A stretch of DNA of 21,943 nucleotides from Candidatus Bipolaricaulota bacterium (GCA_030612485.1 JAUWNS010000017.1:1-21943), one strand, 5' to 3'; shown: positions 1 through 7,267, numbered from the stretch's first letter. Made by a program: numbers and translations. The notes: generated from the letters alone by a model not told the origin.

Positions 1-1878
1 GTTAATCCAGGCTTCAATCGTGATCTCGCTGCTGCCACCATAAGCACTATGATGGGCAATCTCAACGTAGTCATTCACCCCATCAAACGACAACGCCGTC
101 GTCGCGTCAGGGCTCCCACTTATCCAGCTCGCTCCGTAGACCGTACCGTCGTTCCCTAAACCCGATGAGTCGCCAGCTACACTCCCGCTGCTTTCGTTCA
201 TCCGCCAGTATCCAACAAGATCCTGCGTCGGTGTTGGAACAAGATTGACTCTTCCTGAGCCATAGAGGTTATCCTTCCCGGCCGCGCCCATGTCGATTGC
301 GTCACCTTCGAGCTTGGCTTGCAATTGGTCAGCGGTTCTCGTTGGGTCTTCGGAAAGCAAGAGAGCAGCCGCACCGGCGACATGCGGGGAAGCAGCAGAG
401 GTCCCGTAAAACGTGCCGTAGGTATAGCTCGATGTCCCGTCGGGCCCCATGACATCGGGCTTGGTAATGCTCACTGCGTACTTGCTGGCGTTGGATGGCC
501 CTTGTGAACTGAACGATTCTTGCGGGCCGGTGGTCCAGTTTCCGTGGTAGATCGCTCCTGCGGTCAGCACCTTGGCCGAGTTGGCTGGGGTGATGATAGT
601 GCTCTCGGAGTGATGGTATTGTTGGTTCAGGTTCGCACCGCTATCTGTGAACGCGAAGAACTCGATGTTTGGAGTGGTTGGCGCATTGTAGTTTTCGATT
701 ACGATCTCGTAGTTTCCTGAGCTCGCCACATTGTAGATGAGGGTCTCAGTCGGTTGCTGAGTGCCGTTCTGATAATTTTCCGAGTAGGCGACGATGGCTC
801 CGAAGCTGTTATAGAGATGGAGGTCGTAGTCTTGATTCGAGGCGGGCCAATCGTCCCAGGTCATGTAAACGTAGATCGTGTCTCCAGCACTGGCGTAGAT
901 TCTGTTCCCCTCGTCGATCGCATCGCCATCAACAAAATCGCTCCCTGAGCCGAAGTCGAGGTAGCTATCACCGTCAGAATCGACGAACGCACCTTGCCAG
1001 TGACCATCGGAGGCCTCATTCCCGGCTGCATTCACCCACAGGATCCCATTGTCCCGCGCGTTATTGGCGATTCCAGCCACGGTGCCGGTGCCGTCGTAGT
1101 AGTTACTGTTGTACCAGCCGACAGAGTGGTTGATGATGTCGATCCCGTTGGTGATGCAGTAATCAGTCGCGTTCTGCAGGTCGACCGAGTCGCCGATCAT
1201 CAAGAGGTAGAGGGAGGCCTGCGGAGCCATGTCGGCGACGACCTCGGCAACGCCCGTACCATGTTTCGTGTACGTCTCTAAGCCGCCTCCGGTGTAGTCG
1301 TGCGTGTAGACGACGTTATTGAGCTCACCAGCGGCCTGTGCGGCCGAGAGACCGTCGAAGCCAAGGTCGATGATCGCTACCTTTCTCCCTTGCCCGTAGT
1401 AGCCGGCGGTGTGGAAGTCACTCGCGCCGGTGAGGGCCACTCCCTCGCTCGTCACAACGAGCGGTCGCGGTTGATAGGGCAATCTGATAAATGCAATGCC
1501 ATTGACCTGATCGGCCATCGCCTCCAACCGATTGATCGGTACCTGCACCCGCATCAGGCTCTTCGAAGTCGCCTCGATAGTCCCACCGAGTGCCCTCACA
1601 GCCGCACGGTCGATCCGCGCGGCGTTGCCAGAGACAGGCTCGATGACGACGGTAATACTGTCTCCTCCCGCTAAAGTAATCCTCCTGTCTTGGGCTAGCT
1701 GAGAGAGTGCCAACGGTCGCGCTTGAGCGGTACGTGATAATTCCTGCAAAACCGTCTCCAAGCGATGATTCACCTCATCAAAAGGGATGGTTTTGCCGGA
1801 TGATGCGGCCAGAGTGACAGAGAAGCTCAAGATAGAACTGATAATTACCAGCCACATAGCAAGGGTTCTACGTGTCAT
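1..1878 (-). CDS. Secreted subtilisin-like (S8) serine protease with LamG domain, 3' end outside window
   Basis: The frame is open for 626 codons from an ATG at 1878 to the window edge, so the protein is cut at its C-terminus. GGAGG lies 6 bases before this ATG; an in-frame ATG at 1884 touches the GGAGG and is less likely. Residues 1-25 form a signal peptide (MTRR, then a hydrophobic stretch). A subtilisin-type catalytic domain follows a prodomain-like region. The triad is visible: Asp171 in AIIDLGFDG, His206 in KHGTGVAEVV, Ser494 in GTSAASPHVAGAAALL, with oxyanion Asn286 in NAAGNEA. Between Asn286 and Ser494, residues about 300-410 look like an inserted beta-sandwich (PPC-like). From about residue 554 (LVGYWRMNESSG) a LamG/concanavalin-type fold begins and runs off the edge. 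It is probably an exported or surface-bound endopeptidase. Family assignment is firm; substrate is unknown. Confidence 0.9.
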   Translation of the reverse strand, partial: MTRRTLAMWLVIISSILSFSVTLAASSGKTIPFDEVNHRLETVLQELSRTAQARPLALSQLAQDRRITLAGGDSITVVIEPVSGNAARIDRAAVRALGGTIEATSKSLMRVQVPINRLEAMADQVNGIAFIRLPYQPRPLVVTSEGVALTGASDFHTAGYYGQGRKVAIIDLGFDGLSAAQAAGELNNVVYTHDYTGGGLETYTKHGTGVAEVVADMAPQASLYLLMIGDSVDLQNATDYCITNGIDIINHSVGWYNSNYYDGTGTVAGIANNARDNGILWVNAAGNEASDGHWQGAFVDSDGDSYLDFGSGSDFVDGDAIDEGNRIYASAGDTIYVYMTWDDWPASNQDYDLHLYNSFGAIVAYSENYQNGTQQPTETLIYNVASSGNYEIVIENYNAPTTPNIEFFAFTDSGANLNQQYHHSESTIITPANSAKVLTAGAIYHGNWTTGPQESFSSQGPSNASKYAVSITKPDVMGPDGTSSYTYGTFYGTSAASPHVAGAAALLLSEDPTRTADQLQAKLEGDAIDMGAAGKDNLYGSGRVNLVPTPTQDLVGYWRMNESSGSVAGDSSGLGNDGTVYGASWISGSPDATTALSFDGVNDYVEIAHHSAYGGSSEITIEAWIN

Positions 1879-1901
1879 CTTCATCCTCCCCGCTCCATTC
1901 A

Positions 1902-1907
1902 ATTATA
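1902..1907 (-). promoter_or_regulatory. Possible -10 element for the S8 protease gene
   Basis: On the minus strand a perfect TATAAT lies about 20 bases before the protease ribosome binding site. No good -35 hexamer is seen 16-18 bases upstream, so the promoter is either activator dependent or the match is by chance. The heptamer array begins about 30 bases further upstream. Confidence 0.35.
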
Positions 1908-1937
1908 CCCACAGCAGCGGAAAAGGTTACATTGCCC

Positions 1938-2000
1938 AGTTCGTAGTTCGTAGTTCGTAGTTCGTGGTTCGTGGTTCGAAATGCGTAGTTCGGAGTTCTA
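1938..2000. repeat. Heptamer array A (9 units, RGTTCGT family)
   Basis: Nine consecutive 7-bp units on the plus strand: four AGTTCGT, GGTTCGT, GGTTCGA, AATGCGT, AGTTCGG, AGTTCTA. The first four are identical and the array degrades towards the aminotransferase gene. The last unit contains the aminotransferase stop codon (CTA on plus, TAG on minus), so the array abuts and partly forms the 3' end of that gene. The array lies between the aminotransferase and the protease promoter. Confidence 0.9.
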
Positions 2001-3182
2001 CCCAGTGGCTATCTGGATTTGTTTGATTACATAATCCTGCTCCTCTTCCGTAAGCTCGGGGAAGACAGGGAGCGAAAGGACTTCCTGGCTGGCAAGCTCA
2101 GACTGTGGAAGATCGCCCTCGCTATGCCCCAGTTCTTGGAAGCACTCCTGGAGATGCAGGGGCAGGGGGTAATAGATGAATGTGCCGATCCCCTGCTCTT
2201 TGAGGAAATCGTGTAGCTCATCCCGTCGTCCATCTAATACGCGAATCGTGTATTGATGGAAGATGTGCGTCCTATCTGGAGCTCGATACGGTATTTCGAT
2301 GCCTTGCACGTCTTGGAACAGTTTATCATAACGGGCGGCGACTCGCTGCCGCACGGCTGTCCACTCGTCAAGGTGTGGGAGTTTGGCACGGAGGATCGCA
2401 GCCTGCAGAGCGTCGAGTCGCGAGTTGACTCCCACCATTCGGTGATAGTACTTTGGTTTGGAGCCGTGTACGCGCAGGGTGCGCACGCTCTCGGCGAGAG
2501 CATCGTCGTTGGTGACAATCATCCCGCCATCCCCGTACGCCCCCAGGTTCTTGGTGGGGAAGAAGCTAAAGCAGCCAAGATCGCCGATTGTGCCGGCCTT
2601 GGAAAACAGTTCGTGGTTCGTAGTTCGTGGTTCGTAGTTCGTGGTTCGTGGTCCAGAATACTGTGCGCCGATGGCTTGGGCGGCGTCCTCTACCACCGCG
2701 ATGTTGTACTCTTTGGCAATTTTCATGATCTCGTCCATATCCGCCATTTGGCCGTAGAGGTGAACGGGGATGATGGCTTTGATGTTAGTTCGTGGTTCGT
2801 GGTTCGTAGTTAGGATGCGGCGGATATCGGCGGGGTCGAGGTTGAGTGTTTTGGAGTCGATATCGGCAAAGACCGGTGTAGCACCGACGTTGTGGACGAC
2901 CCCGGCGGTGGCGAAGAATGTGAAGCTGGGGAGAATCACTTTGTCGCCCGGACCGACGCCAAGCGCACGTAGGGAAAGGAGAAGAGCATCCGTGCCGCTT
3001 GCCACTCCGATTGCGTGCTTCACACCGCAGTAAGCGGCTATTTCTTTCTCAAATGCATTCAGCTCGGGGCCAAGGATGAACCGGCCGGAGGCGAGGACAT
3101 TCGCTACAGCAGCATCAATCTCGGATTTGATCGTCTCGTACTGACGTGTCAGGTCGAGAATGGGGACGTGCATCTTGTTCAT
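1998..3182 (-). CDS. wbpE: WbpE-type UDP-3-keto sugar aminotransferase (DegT/DnrJ/EryC1), with in-frame repeat insertions
   Basis: PLP-dependent sugar aminotransferase, 394 aa. Expected role: transamination of the 3-keto UDP-sugar acid made by the WbpB-type domain, giving the 3-amino sugar. Visible family marks: SGRFILGPE near 32, ASGTDALLL at 61-69, IIPVHLYGQ at 137-145, VVEDAAQAIGA at 163-173, and the PLP lysine Lys211 in FFPTKNLGAYGDGG. Two low-complexity insertions come from heptamer DNA: residues about 125-132 (TTNHEPRT) before the conserved KAIIPVHLYG, and about 178-193 just before KAGTIGDLGCFSF. Both keep frame and leave the catalytic motifs intact, so the enzyme is probably active. 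AAGGAG lies 10 bases before the ATG at 3182. It follows the four-helix-bundle gene and the WbpB-WbpD fusion on the same strand. The symbol is given by pathway context; the family is certain. Confidence 0.85.
   Translation of the reverse strand: MNKMHVPILDLTRQYETIKSEIDAAVANVLASGRFILGPELNAFEKEIAAYCGVKHAIGVASGTDALLLSLRALGVGPGDKVILPSFTFFATAGVVHNVGATPVFADIDSKTLNLDPADIRRILTTNHEPRTNIKAIIPVHLYGQMADMDEIMKIAKEYNIAVVEDAAQAIGAQYSGPRTTNYEPRTTNHELFSKAGTIGDLGCFSFFPTKNLGAYGDGGMIVTNDDALAESVRTLRVHGSKPKYYHRMVGVNSRLDALQAAILRAKLPHLDEWTAVRQRVAARYDKLFQDVQGIEIPYRAPDRTHIFHQYTIRVLDGRRDELHDFLKEQGIGTFIYYPLPLHLQECFQELGHSEGDLPQSELASQEVLSLPVFPELTEEEQDYVIKQIQIATG
2608..2656. repeat. Heptamer array B inside wbpE (7 units)
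   Basis: Alternating AGTTCGT and GGTTCGT units (A,G,A,G,A,G) and a final decayed GGTCCAG. It lies wholly inside the aminotransferase reading frame and encodes residues about 178-193, reading PRTTNYEPRTTNHE. The units are nearly perfect, suggesting recent insertion or ongoing homogenisation. Confidence 0.9.
2787..2813. repeat. Heptamer array C inside wbpE (3 full units plus a decayed one)
   Basis: AGTTCGT, GGTTCGT, GGTTCGT and a partial AGTTAG. Three units equal 21 bp, seven codons, so frame is kept. It encodes TTNHEPRT just upstream of the conserved KAIIPVHLYG segment, in a place where relatives normally have only a short turn. Confidence 0.85.
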
Positions 3183-3211
3183 TCGGTCACTACTCCTTTT
3201 GGTGATTCTCC

Positions 3212-3281
3212 AGTTCGTAGTTCAAAGTTCGTGGTTCGTAAAACCTGGTTCGAAGTTCAAAGTTCGGAGTTCGTGGTTCAC
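3212..3281. repeat. Heptamer array D (10 units) at the 3' side of the four-helix-bundle gene
   Basis: Ten units in strict 7-bp phase on plus: AGTTCGT, AGTTCAA, AGTTCGT, GGTTCGT, AAAACCT, GGTTCGA, AGTTCAA, AGTTCGG, AGTTCGT, GGTTCAC. It ends 8 bases from the stop codon of the four-helix-bundle gene and fills most of the gap to the aminotransferase start. It is more degenerate than arrays B and F. Orientation is the same as A, B, C and F and opposite to E. Confidence 0.9.
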
Positions 3282-3289
3282 AAGACAGC

Positions 3290-3658
3290 TCACCTTGCGG
3301 CCTTTCTTAGATAGCGAATGAAGCCGTTGATCAGTTTCTTGGTCTCGACAGCTTGCTGATACAGATCGTCAAACTCATCCTTCATAAGATAAGCTTGATT
3401 GAGCGCAACGTACAGATGAGACTGAACTTCTGTTGCAGAGCGAAAGGCATAGCTAAGGAAGCGGATAAACTCCTGCGGGGATCGACCATCAAAGCCCTCC
3501 GCTATGTTCGCCATGACAGAAACCGCGGCTCGTTGAATCTGATCTCGTAACCCGAAATCCTTCGCGAATCTCGGTTGGCTTGTGAGAGCATATATTCCTT
3601 GAGCCAGCTTTCTCGCGGCCTTCCAGGCTTCTATATCCTCGAAACGTTCTATCTTCAC
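3290..3658 (-). CDS. Four helix bundle protein, 23S rRNA intervening-sequence protein family
   Basis: Small helical protein of the PF05635/TIGR02436 type (122 aa from the GTG at 3658). Family signature: KIERFEDIEAWKAAR at the N-terminus, RDQIQRAAVSVMANIAEGF at 38-56, then EFIRFLSYAFRSATEVQSHL. Four amphipathic helices are expected. The molecular function of this family is not established: members are found as ORFs in 23S rRNA intervening sequences, and the fold is shared with Avd of diversity-generating retroelements. A TTG at 3673 would add five residues but lies in the repeat array with no ribosome binding site; AGCAGG lies 5 bases before the GTG, and KIERFEDIEAW is the normal N-terminus. 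It interrupts a sugar biosynthesis cluster and is flanked on both sides by heptamer arrays in inverted orientation, which suggests a cassette that arrived independently. Confidence 0.88.
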   Translation of the reverse strand: MKIERFEDIEAWKAARKLAQGIYALTSQPRFAKDFGLRDQIQRAAVSVMANIAEGFDGRSPQEFIRFLSYAFRSATEVQSHLYVALNQAYLMKDEFDDLYQQAVETKKLINGFIRYLRKAAR

Positions 3659-3671
3659 GTTGCCTGCTTTC

Positions 3672-3706
3672 AACTACGAACCATGAACTACGCACTCCGA
3701 ACTATC
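3672..3706. repeat. Heptamer array E (5 units), inverted relative to the others
   Basis: On plus the units read AACTACG, AACCATG, AACTACG, CACTCCG, AACTATC, the reverse complement of the RGTTCGT family. It sits immediately upstream of the four-helix-bundle gene and overlaps the last codons and the TAG stop of the WbpB-WbpD fusion, whose C-terminal IVRSA is repeat encoded. Together with array D it forms an inverted pair around the four-helix-bundle gene. Confidence 0.85.
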
Positions 3707-5268
3707 CCTTCTTCTTTCCTATACTTCCGTTCGCATGCTTCGCATACGGCTTCGTCGCCGCTAAACTCCAGCGGCTCACCACACTTACAGACCCAACCAT
3801 GAATTCGTGCCGGGTTTCCGTAGACCACGGCGTAGGCGGGAACGTCTTTGGTGACCACCGCTCCGGCGCCGACAAATGAATGCTCTCCCAGGGTGTGTCC
3901 ACAGACGATGGTCGCGTTGGCCCCAATGCTCGCCCCTTTCTTGATCACCGTCTTGAGATATGCTTCACGCCCTGTTGGGAAGCCCGACCGCGGACGATCG
4001 ACATTGGTGAAGACCATCGACGGGCCGCAGAAGACGTCGTCTTCGAGCGTTACTCCCTCGTAGACCGAGACGTTGTTCTGGATCTTCACGTTATTGCCTA
4101 CAGTCGCGTTCGGGCCGACAAGGACGTTCTGTCCTAGCGAACAGTTTTCGCCAATCACTGTCCCCTTCATCACATGAGAAAAATGCCACACTTTCGTCTC
4201 TTTGCCGATCTTTACGCCATCATCGACACAGGCAGACTCGTGGACGAAAACGTCTTCATCTTTGATCTTCACAGGTTTTCCTCCCTGGTTCATCGACCTT
4301 TGTGCCGCTTCCAACACGCGTGCAACTCGCAGGCCATCGAGCCCATCGCTCATTGGAGCCACTCCTGTACGCACGCTCTCGATGAAAGTCTTTGCCATTC
4401 TTTGCAGGGGCTCTTGGGAATCGATCTTGATTGCCTGTACATCGCCGTGCACCGGCCGGAAAACGTCTTCGACCTGCTCGGCTCGCTGATCGAGTAAGAC
4501 AAGCTTCTCCTTTTGCATATCATCATAGACGGCCATCTTGCGCTCGCCAACCACGCTAAGACGGCGTGTCTTTATCGGATCAAGCCAGCTTACGTGCACG
4601 TGACCAAGCGCTCCAGAGGCGAAGCGCATAGTCAGGTAACAGATATCTTCGATCCCAGGCTGAAGATAGGCCGCTCCGTGAGCCGCCACTTCGACCGGTT
4701 CTTCACCAAGGAGGTAGAGGATCACCGAGATATCGTGCGGGGCGAGGCTCCACAACGCGTTCTCTTCGCTGCGAATCACCCCCAGGTTGAGCCGCTCACT
4801 CGTTAGGTGAAGGAGCCTTCCTAATTTGCCTTGACCCACCAGGCCTTTCAGCTTTCGAATGGCCGGGTGATACTCGAGGAGGTGGTCCACCATGAGGATG
4901 CATTCCTTACGCTTCGCGATATCTACTAGTTCCTCCGCCTCGCGAGATGTTAGAGCGATCGGCTTTTCGACAAGGACGTGCCTGCCTGCAAGGAGGGCTT
5001 CACGCGCTAAATCGAAGTGGGTTACGGCAGGGGTGGCGATAACGACGGCATCTACATCGCTCAGTACCGGCTCGGAAGAGAGCGATACGCCTGGATGTGC
5101 GGCCTTCATCGCCTCGCGGCGGCTCGCATCGGGATCACAGACGATGACGTTCTCGTTGCCGAGCAGCTCGCAGAAGACGCGGACGTGGTTCTTTCCCCAG
5201 TTTCCAGCGCCGAGAATAGCAATCTTGAATGAGTTCGTAGTTCGTAGTTCGTAGTTCGTAGGGTTCAT
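3688..5268 (-). CDS. WbpB-WbpD fusion: UDP-sugar 3-dehydrogenase plus N-acetyltransferase
   Basis: A 526-aa two-enzyme protein. Residues 13-330 are a Gfo/Idh/MocA oxidoreductase: Rossmann motif [13 protein letters not shown] at 18-30, VEKPIAL with Lys102, and APHDISV with His178. It would oxidise C3 of a UDP-sugar acid (WbpB step). Residues about 338-490 are a left-handed beta-helix acyltransferase with hexapeptide repeats and the WbpD-like stretches [23 protein letters not shown] and [15 protein letters not shown]; it would acetylate the 3-amino group made by the neighbouring aminotransferase. A C-terminal zinc ribbon has Cys494, Cys496, Cys509 and Cys512. Two oddities: residues 3-12 ([10 protein letters not shown]) are encoded by heptamer array F, and the tail IVRSA plus stop by array E. 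The ATG at 5268 overlaps the end of the dehydrogenase gene by 4 bases (ATGA), so the two are translationally coupled. The domains are often separate genes in other organisms. Confidence 0.88.
   Translation of the reverse strand: MNPTNYELRTTNSFKIAILGAGNWGKNHVRVFCELLGNENVIVCDPDASRREAMKAAHPGVSLSSEPVLSDVDAVVIATPAVTHFDLAREALLAGRHVLVEKPIALTSREAEELVDIAKRKECILMVDHLLEYHPAIRKLKGLVGQGKLGRLLHLTSERLNLGVIRSEENALWSLAPHDISVILYLLGEEPVEVAAHGAAYLQPGIEDICYLTMRFASGALGHVHVSWLDPIKTRRLSVVGERKMAVYDDMQKEKLVLLDQRAEQVEDVFRPVHGDVQAIKIDSQEPLQRMAKTFIESVRTGVAPMSDGLDGLRVARVLEAAQRSMNQGGKPVKIKDEDVFVHESACVDDGVKIGKETKVWHFSHVMKGTVIGENCSLGQNVLVGPNATVGNNVKIQNNVSVYEGVTLEDDVFCGPSMVFTNVDRPRSGFPTGREAYLKTVIKKGASIGANATIVCGHTLGEHSFVGAGAVVTKDVPAYAVVYGNPARIHGWVCKCGEPLEFSGDEAVCEACERKYRKEEGIVRSA
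5232..5262. repeat. Heptamer array F (4 perfect units) at the N-terminus of the wbpB-wbpD fusion
   Basis: Four identical AGTTCGT units (plus strand) followed by a partial AGGG. It begins about 6 bases inside the fusion gene's ATG and encodes its first dozen residues, ahead of the normal [12 protein letters not shown] start of the oxidoreductase domain. The start codon and its overlap with the upstream gene are preserved. Confidence 0.88.
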
Positions 5269-6578
5269 GGAGTGCCGACCCCCAACCGCGCGACCTTAAG
5301 GGATTCGATTCCTTTTGTTGCGTTGCGCGTATCGAGGATCAGTGGAGCATGGTCGACTACCTCCTTGTAGTCTACATTCGTGTGCGCCGTGGTGATAATA
5401 ACGAGATCCTGCGTTGCCAGGAGCTTTGGAGTTAGGACAACATCTCGAAGCTCTAACCCTACCGAGTTGATCTCCGGAATGTAGGGGTCATGGTAGGAGA
5501 GCATAGCTCCTCGATCAACAAGCAACCGTGCTACTTTAAGCGCAGGGGACTCCCGCAGGTCATCGATGTCGCGTTTGTAGGCCATGCCGAGCAGCATCAC
5601 TTTAGATCCCCTAAGAGCCTTTCCTCCTTCATTTAGGAGTTCTATCGCTTGCTCAACAACGTGATAGGGCATCGCGTCGTTTATCTCGCCGGCAAGTTCG
5701 ATGAATCGGGTGGTAAAACCGTACTCTTTGGCCTTCCATGACAGGTAGAACGGATCGAGCGGTATGCAGTGCCCACCGAGGCCGGGTCCAGGGTAGAACG
5801 GCATAAACCCAAACGGTTTGGTCTTCGCTGCCTCGATCACCTCCCAGATATCGATCTTCATCTTCTCACACAAGAGAGCGAGCTCATTCACTAAGGAGAT
5901 GTTCACGATGCGGAAGATGTTCTCCAAGAGCTTCGTCATTTCCGCCACTCGTGGGGAGGAGGCTGAAAAGACCGTCCCGTCGAGAACCTGCTCGTAGAGA
6001 GCCGTGGCGACCTCTGTGCAAGCAGGGGTGACGCCACCGACTACCTTTGGGGTGTTCTTCGTCTTATAGCGATCGTTTCCCGGATCGACCCGCTCCGGGG
6101 AGAAGGCGAGGAAGACGTCTTCTCCTACCTTGAGACCACACGACTCGATTCGCGGGAGGATTATCTCTTCGGTCGTGCCAGGATAGGTCGTGCTCTCCAG
6201 AATGACGAGCTGGCCGCTGTGAACATAGGGGAGAGATTTGTCGACCACACCTTCGATGTAGCTTGTGTCCGGCTGTTTGTTCTTGTCAAGCGGAGTAGGG
6301 ACGCAGATCGTTACCACATCGGCTTCAGCAACGACGGAGAAATCCTGAGTCGCACGCAGCTTTCCCTCTGCTACCACTCTTGCTAAGTCGCTGCCCAGGA
6401 TGTCCGGGATGTAGTTCTCCCCCCGGTTGACCATCGCCACCCGTTCTTCTTTTCGATCGATCCCGATGACCGTAAACCCGGCCTTCGCCTTCTCCACGGC
6501 AAGCGGCAGGCCGACGTAGCCAAGGCCGATTACCGCCACTTTTGTCTCTCGCTGCACAATTCTTTGTAACAGTGTCAT
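5265..6578 (-). CDS. wbpA: WbpA-type UDP-N-acetylhexosamine 6-dehydrogenase
   Basis: Nucleotide-sugar dehydrogenase (437 aa from the ATG at 6578), oxidising C6 of UDP-GlcNAc to the uronic acid with NAD+, the first step of the pathway. NAD motif [18 protein letters not shown] at 18-35, VPTPLD near 93-98, [22 protein letters not shown], Lys216 in [11 protein letters not shown], and catalytic Cys271 in [15 protein letters not shown]; the C-terminal UDP-binding domain follows ([17 protein letters not shown]). An in-frame ATG at 6650 with a GAAGG 3 bases upstream would add 24 residues, but that extension is encoded by a REP-like repeat and is not typical; relatives begin near MTLLQRI. It is first in a same-strand run with the fusion (4-base overlap), the four-helix-bundle gene and the aminotransferase. 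UDP-ManNAc dehydrogenase (WecC) is an alternative, but the neighbours favour WbpA. Confidence 0.87.
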   Translation of the reverse strand: MTLLQRIVQRETKVAVIGLGYVGLPLAVEKAKAGFTVIGIDRKEERVAMVNRGENYIPDILGSDLARVVAEGKLRATQDFSVVAEADVVTICVPTPLDKNKQPDTSYIEGVVDKSLPYVHSGQLVILESTTYPGTTEEIILPRIESCGLKVGEDVFLAFSPERVDPGNDRYKTKNTPKVVGGVTPACTEVATALYEQVLDGTVFSASSPRVAEMTKLLENIFRIVNISLVNELALLCEKMKIDIWEVIEAAKTKPFGFMPFYPGPGLGGHCIPLDPFYLSWKAKEYGFTTRFIELAGEINDAMPYHVVEQAIELLNEGGKALRGSKVMLLGMAYKRDIDDLRESPALKVARLLVDRGAMLSYHDPYIPEINSVGLELRDVVLTPKLLATQDLVIITTAHTNVDYKEVVDHAPLILDTRNATKGIESLKVARLGVGTP

Positions 6579-6620
6579 TTCCACTCTTGCTTCCTTAAGT
6601 TTACCCGTCATCCAATCCGG

Positions 6621-6654
6621 AAAACCGGGGTCGGATCTTAAATCGTGCATTTAC
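6621..6654. repeat. REP-like repeat copy R1 (RAYT-associated GGGGTCRGATCTT motif)
   Basis: This segment begins AAAACCGGGGTCGGATCTT. It aligns with 7348-7382 in the same orientation over 35 columns, with four mismatches and one gap by eye. Its first 20 bases resemble the motif directly upstream of the transposase at 21292 (AAAACGGGGTCAGACCTT). A short CCGG-AAAA-CCGG palindrome overlaps its left end (6617-6628). Confidence 0.6.
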
Positions 6655-6804
6655 CTTCTTTCGTCGCTCTCATCATCGAAATCCACCATGTGGCTTGGGC
6701 ATCAAGATCCTCCGTCGGTTGCATATACAATCTACCTACGTAGTTGGTGTTGAAAGATCCCTCACCAATGCTAACAATCTTCTTTCGCTATCTTTCTGGA
6801 ATCA

Positions 6805-7020
6805 TTATTCAAGCCATTTCTTGCGTGAAACTTCTGCCTGTCTCAGAATACGGCGTAGGAGATCGACACCAACCTCCCCCAGATGCGGATTTGGGATAGT
6901 CAGGGTTAGATCTCCCTTAACCATATATGGGTGTTTCCCTCCCCGATATGGTCCCTCAAATCCTAACTTCCTCAGCCGCTTAACCAGATCTTGCCAGGAG
7001 ACCGGCGTGAGCCTAGTCAC
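6805..7020 (-). CDS. hicA: HicA-family mRNA interferase toxin
   Basis: A 71-aa protein of the HicA (YcfA) double-stranded-RNA-binding-like fold. Typical marks are WQDLVKRLRKLGFE at 9-22, the catalytic histidine His30 in GGKHPYM, TIPNPH at 41-46, and the C-terminal LLRRILRQAEVSRKKWL. In this family the His cleaves mRNA and tmRNA, causing reversible growth arrest. It starts with GTG at 7020 and overlaps the last 8 bases of hicB, so translation is coupled to the antitoxin. It lies between the HepT/MntA pair and the sugar cluster, in DNA that looks more AT-rich than the neighbouring genes. Antitoxin-first order is one of the two known HicAB arrangements. Confidence 0.9.
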   Translation of the reverse strand: MTRLTPVSWQDLVKRLRKLGFEGPYRGGKHPYMVKGDLTLTIPNPHLGEVGVDLLRRILRQAEVSRKKWLE

Positions 7021-7267
7021 TGATCTTCAATTCATCGAGCTCTTCTATCCGATGCCCATCGAGTGGAGGAATCGACAAGCCTTTTCTCAACCGGACAATG
7101 ATCCATCCTTCAATTACTTCCTTAAGGTTCTGACGGCATTCCTCTAGTGTCTTTCCGCTTGCCCAAACCCCTTGCAGGCCCGGTATCTCTCCATAGTATG
7201 GCTCCTCGTCCTGAATAATCTCATAGGTGGCTCTGGCGAGCGCGGCTTCAATATACTCTGTAATCAT
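7013..7267 (-). CDS. hicB: HicB-family antitoxin
   Basis: An 84-aa protein with the partly degraded RNase H-like fold of HicB antitoxins: YEIIQDEEPYYGEIPGLQGVWASGKTLEECRQNLKEVIEGWI at residues 15-56. It binds and neutralises HicA. The usual C-terminal DNA-binding (HTH or RHH) domain is not evident in this short form, so autoregulation cannot be read from the sequence. AGGAGGTGA lies about 12 bases before the ATG at 7267. It is first of the two-gene unit; hicA follows with an 8-base overlap. Confidence 0.9.
   Translation of the reverse strand: MITEYIEAALARATYEIIQDEEPYYGEIPGLQGVWASGKTLEECRQNLKEVIEGWIIVRLRKGLSIPPLDGHRIEELDELKISD

Noticed and set aside
319..1674. Plus-strand reading frames across the protease region
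   Set aside because: They are short shadows of the continuous minus-strand protease frame, which carries the full catalytic triad.
1938..3281. CRISPR array
   Set aside because: Units are 7 bp, contiguous and without spacers; there are no cas genes in the window.
3212..3706. Diversity-generating retroelement, because Avd shares the four-helix-bundle fold and the repeats vary A/G
   Set aside because: No reverse transcriptase, template repeat or variable C-type lectin gene is visible, and the sequence matches the 23S rRNA IVS-protein branch, not Avd specifically.
3290..3706. A 23S rRNA intervening sequence in place
   Set aside because: No rRNA sequence surrounds the gene; both neighbours are sugar biosynthesis genes.
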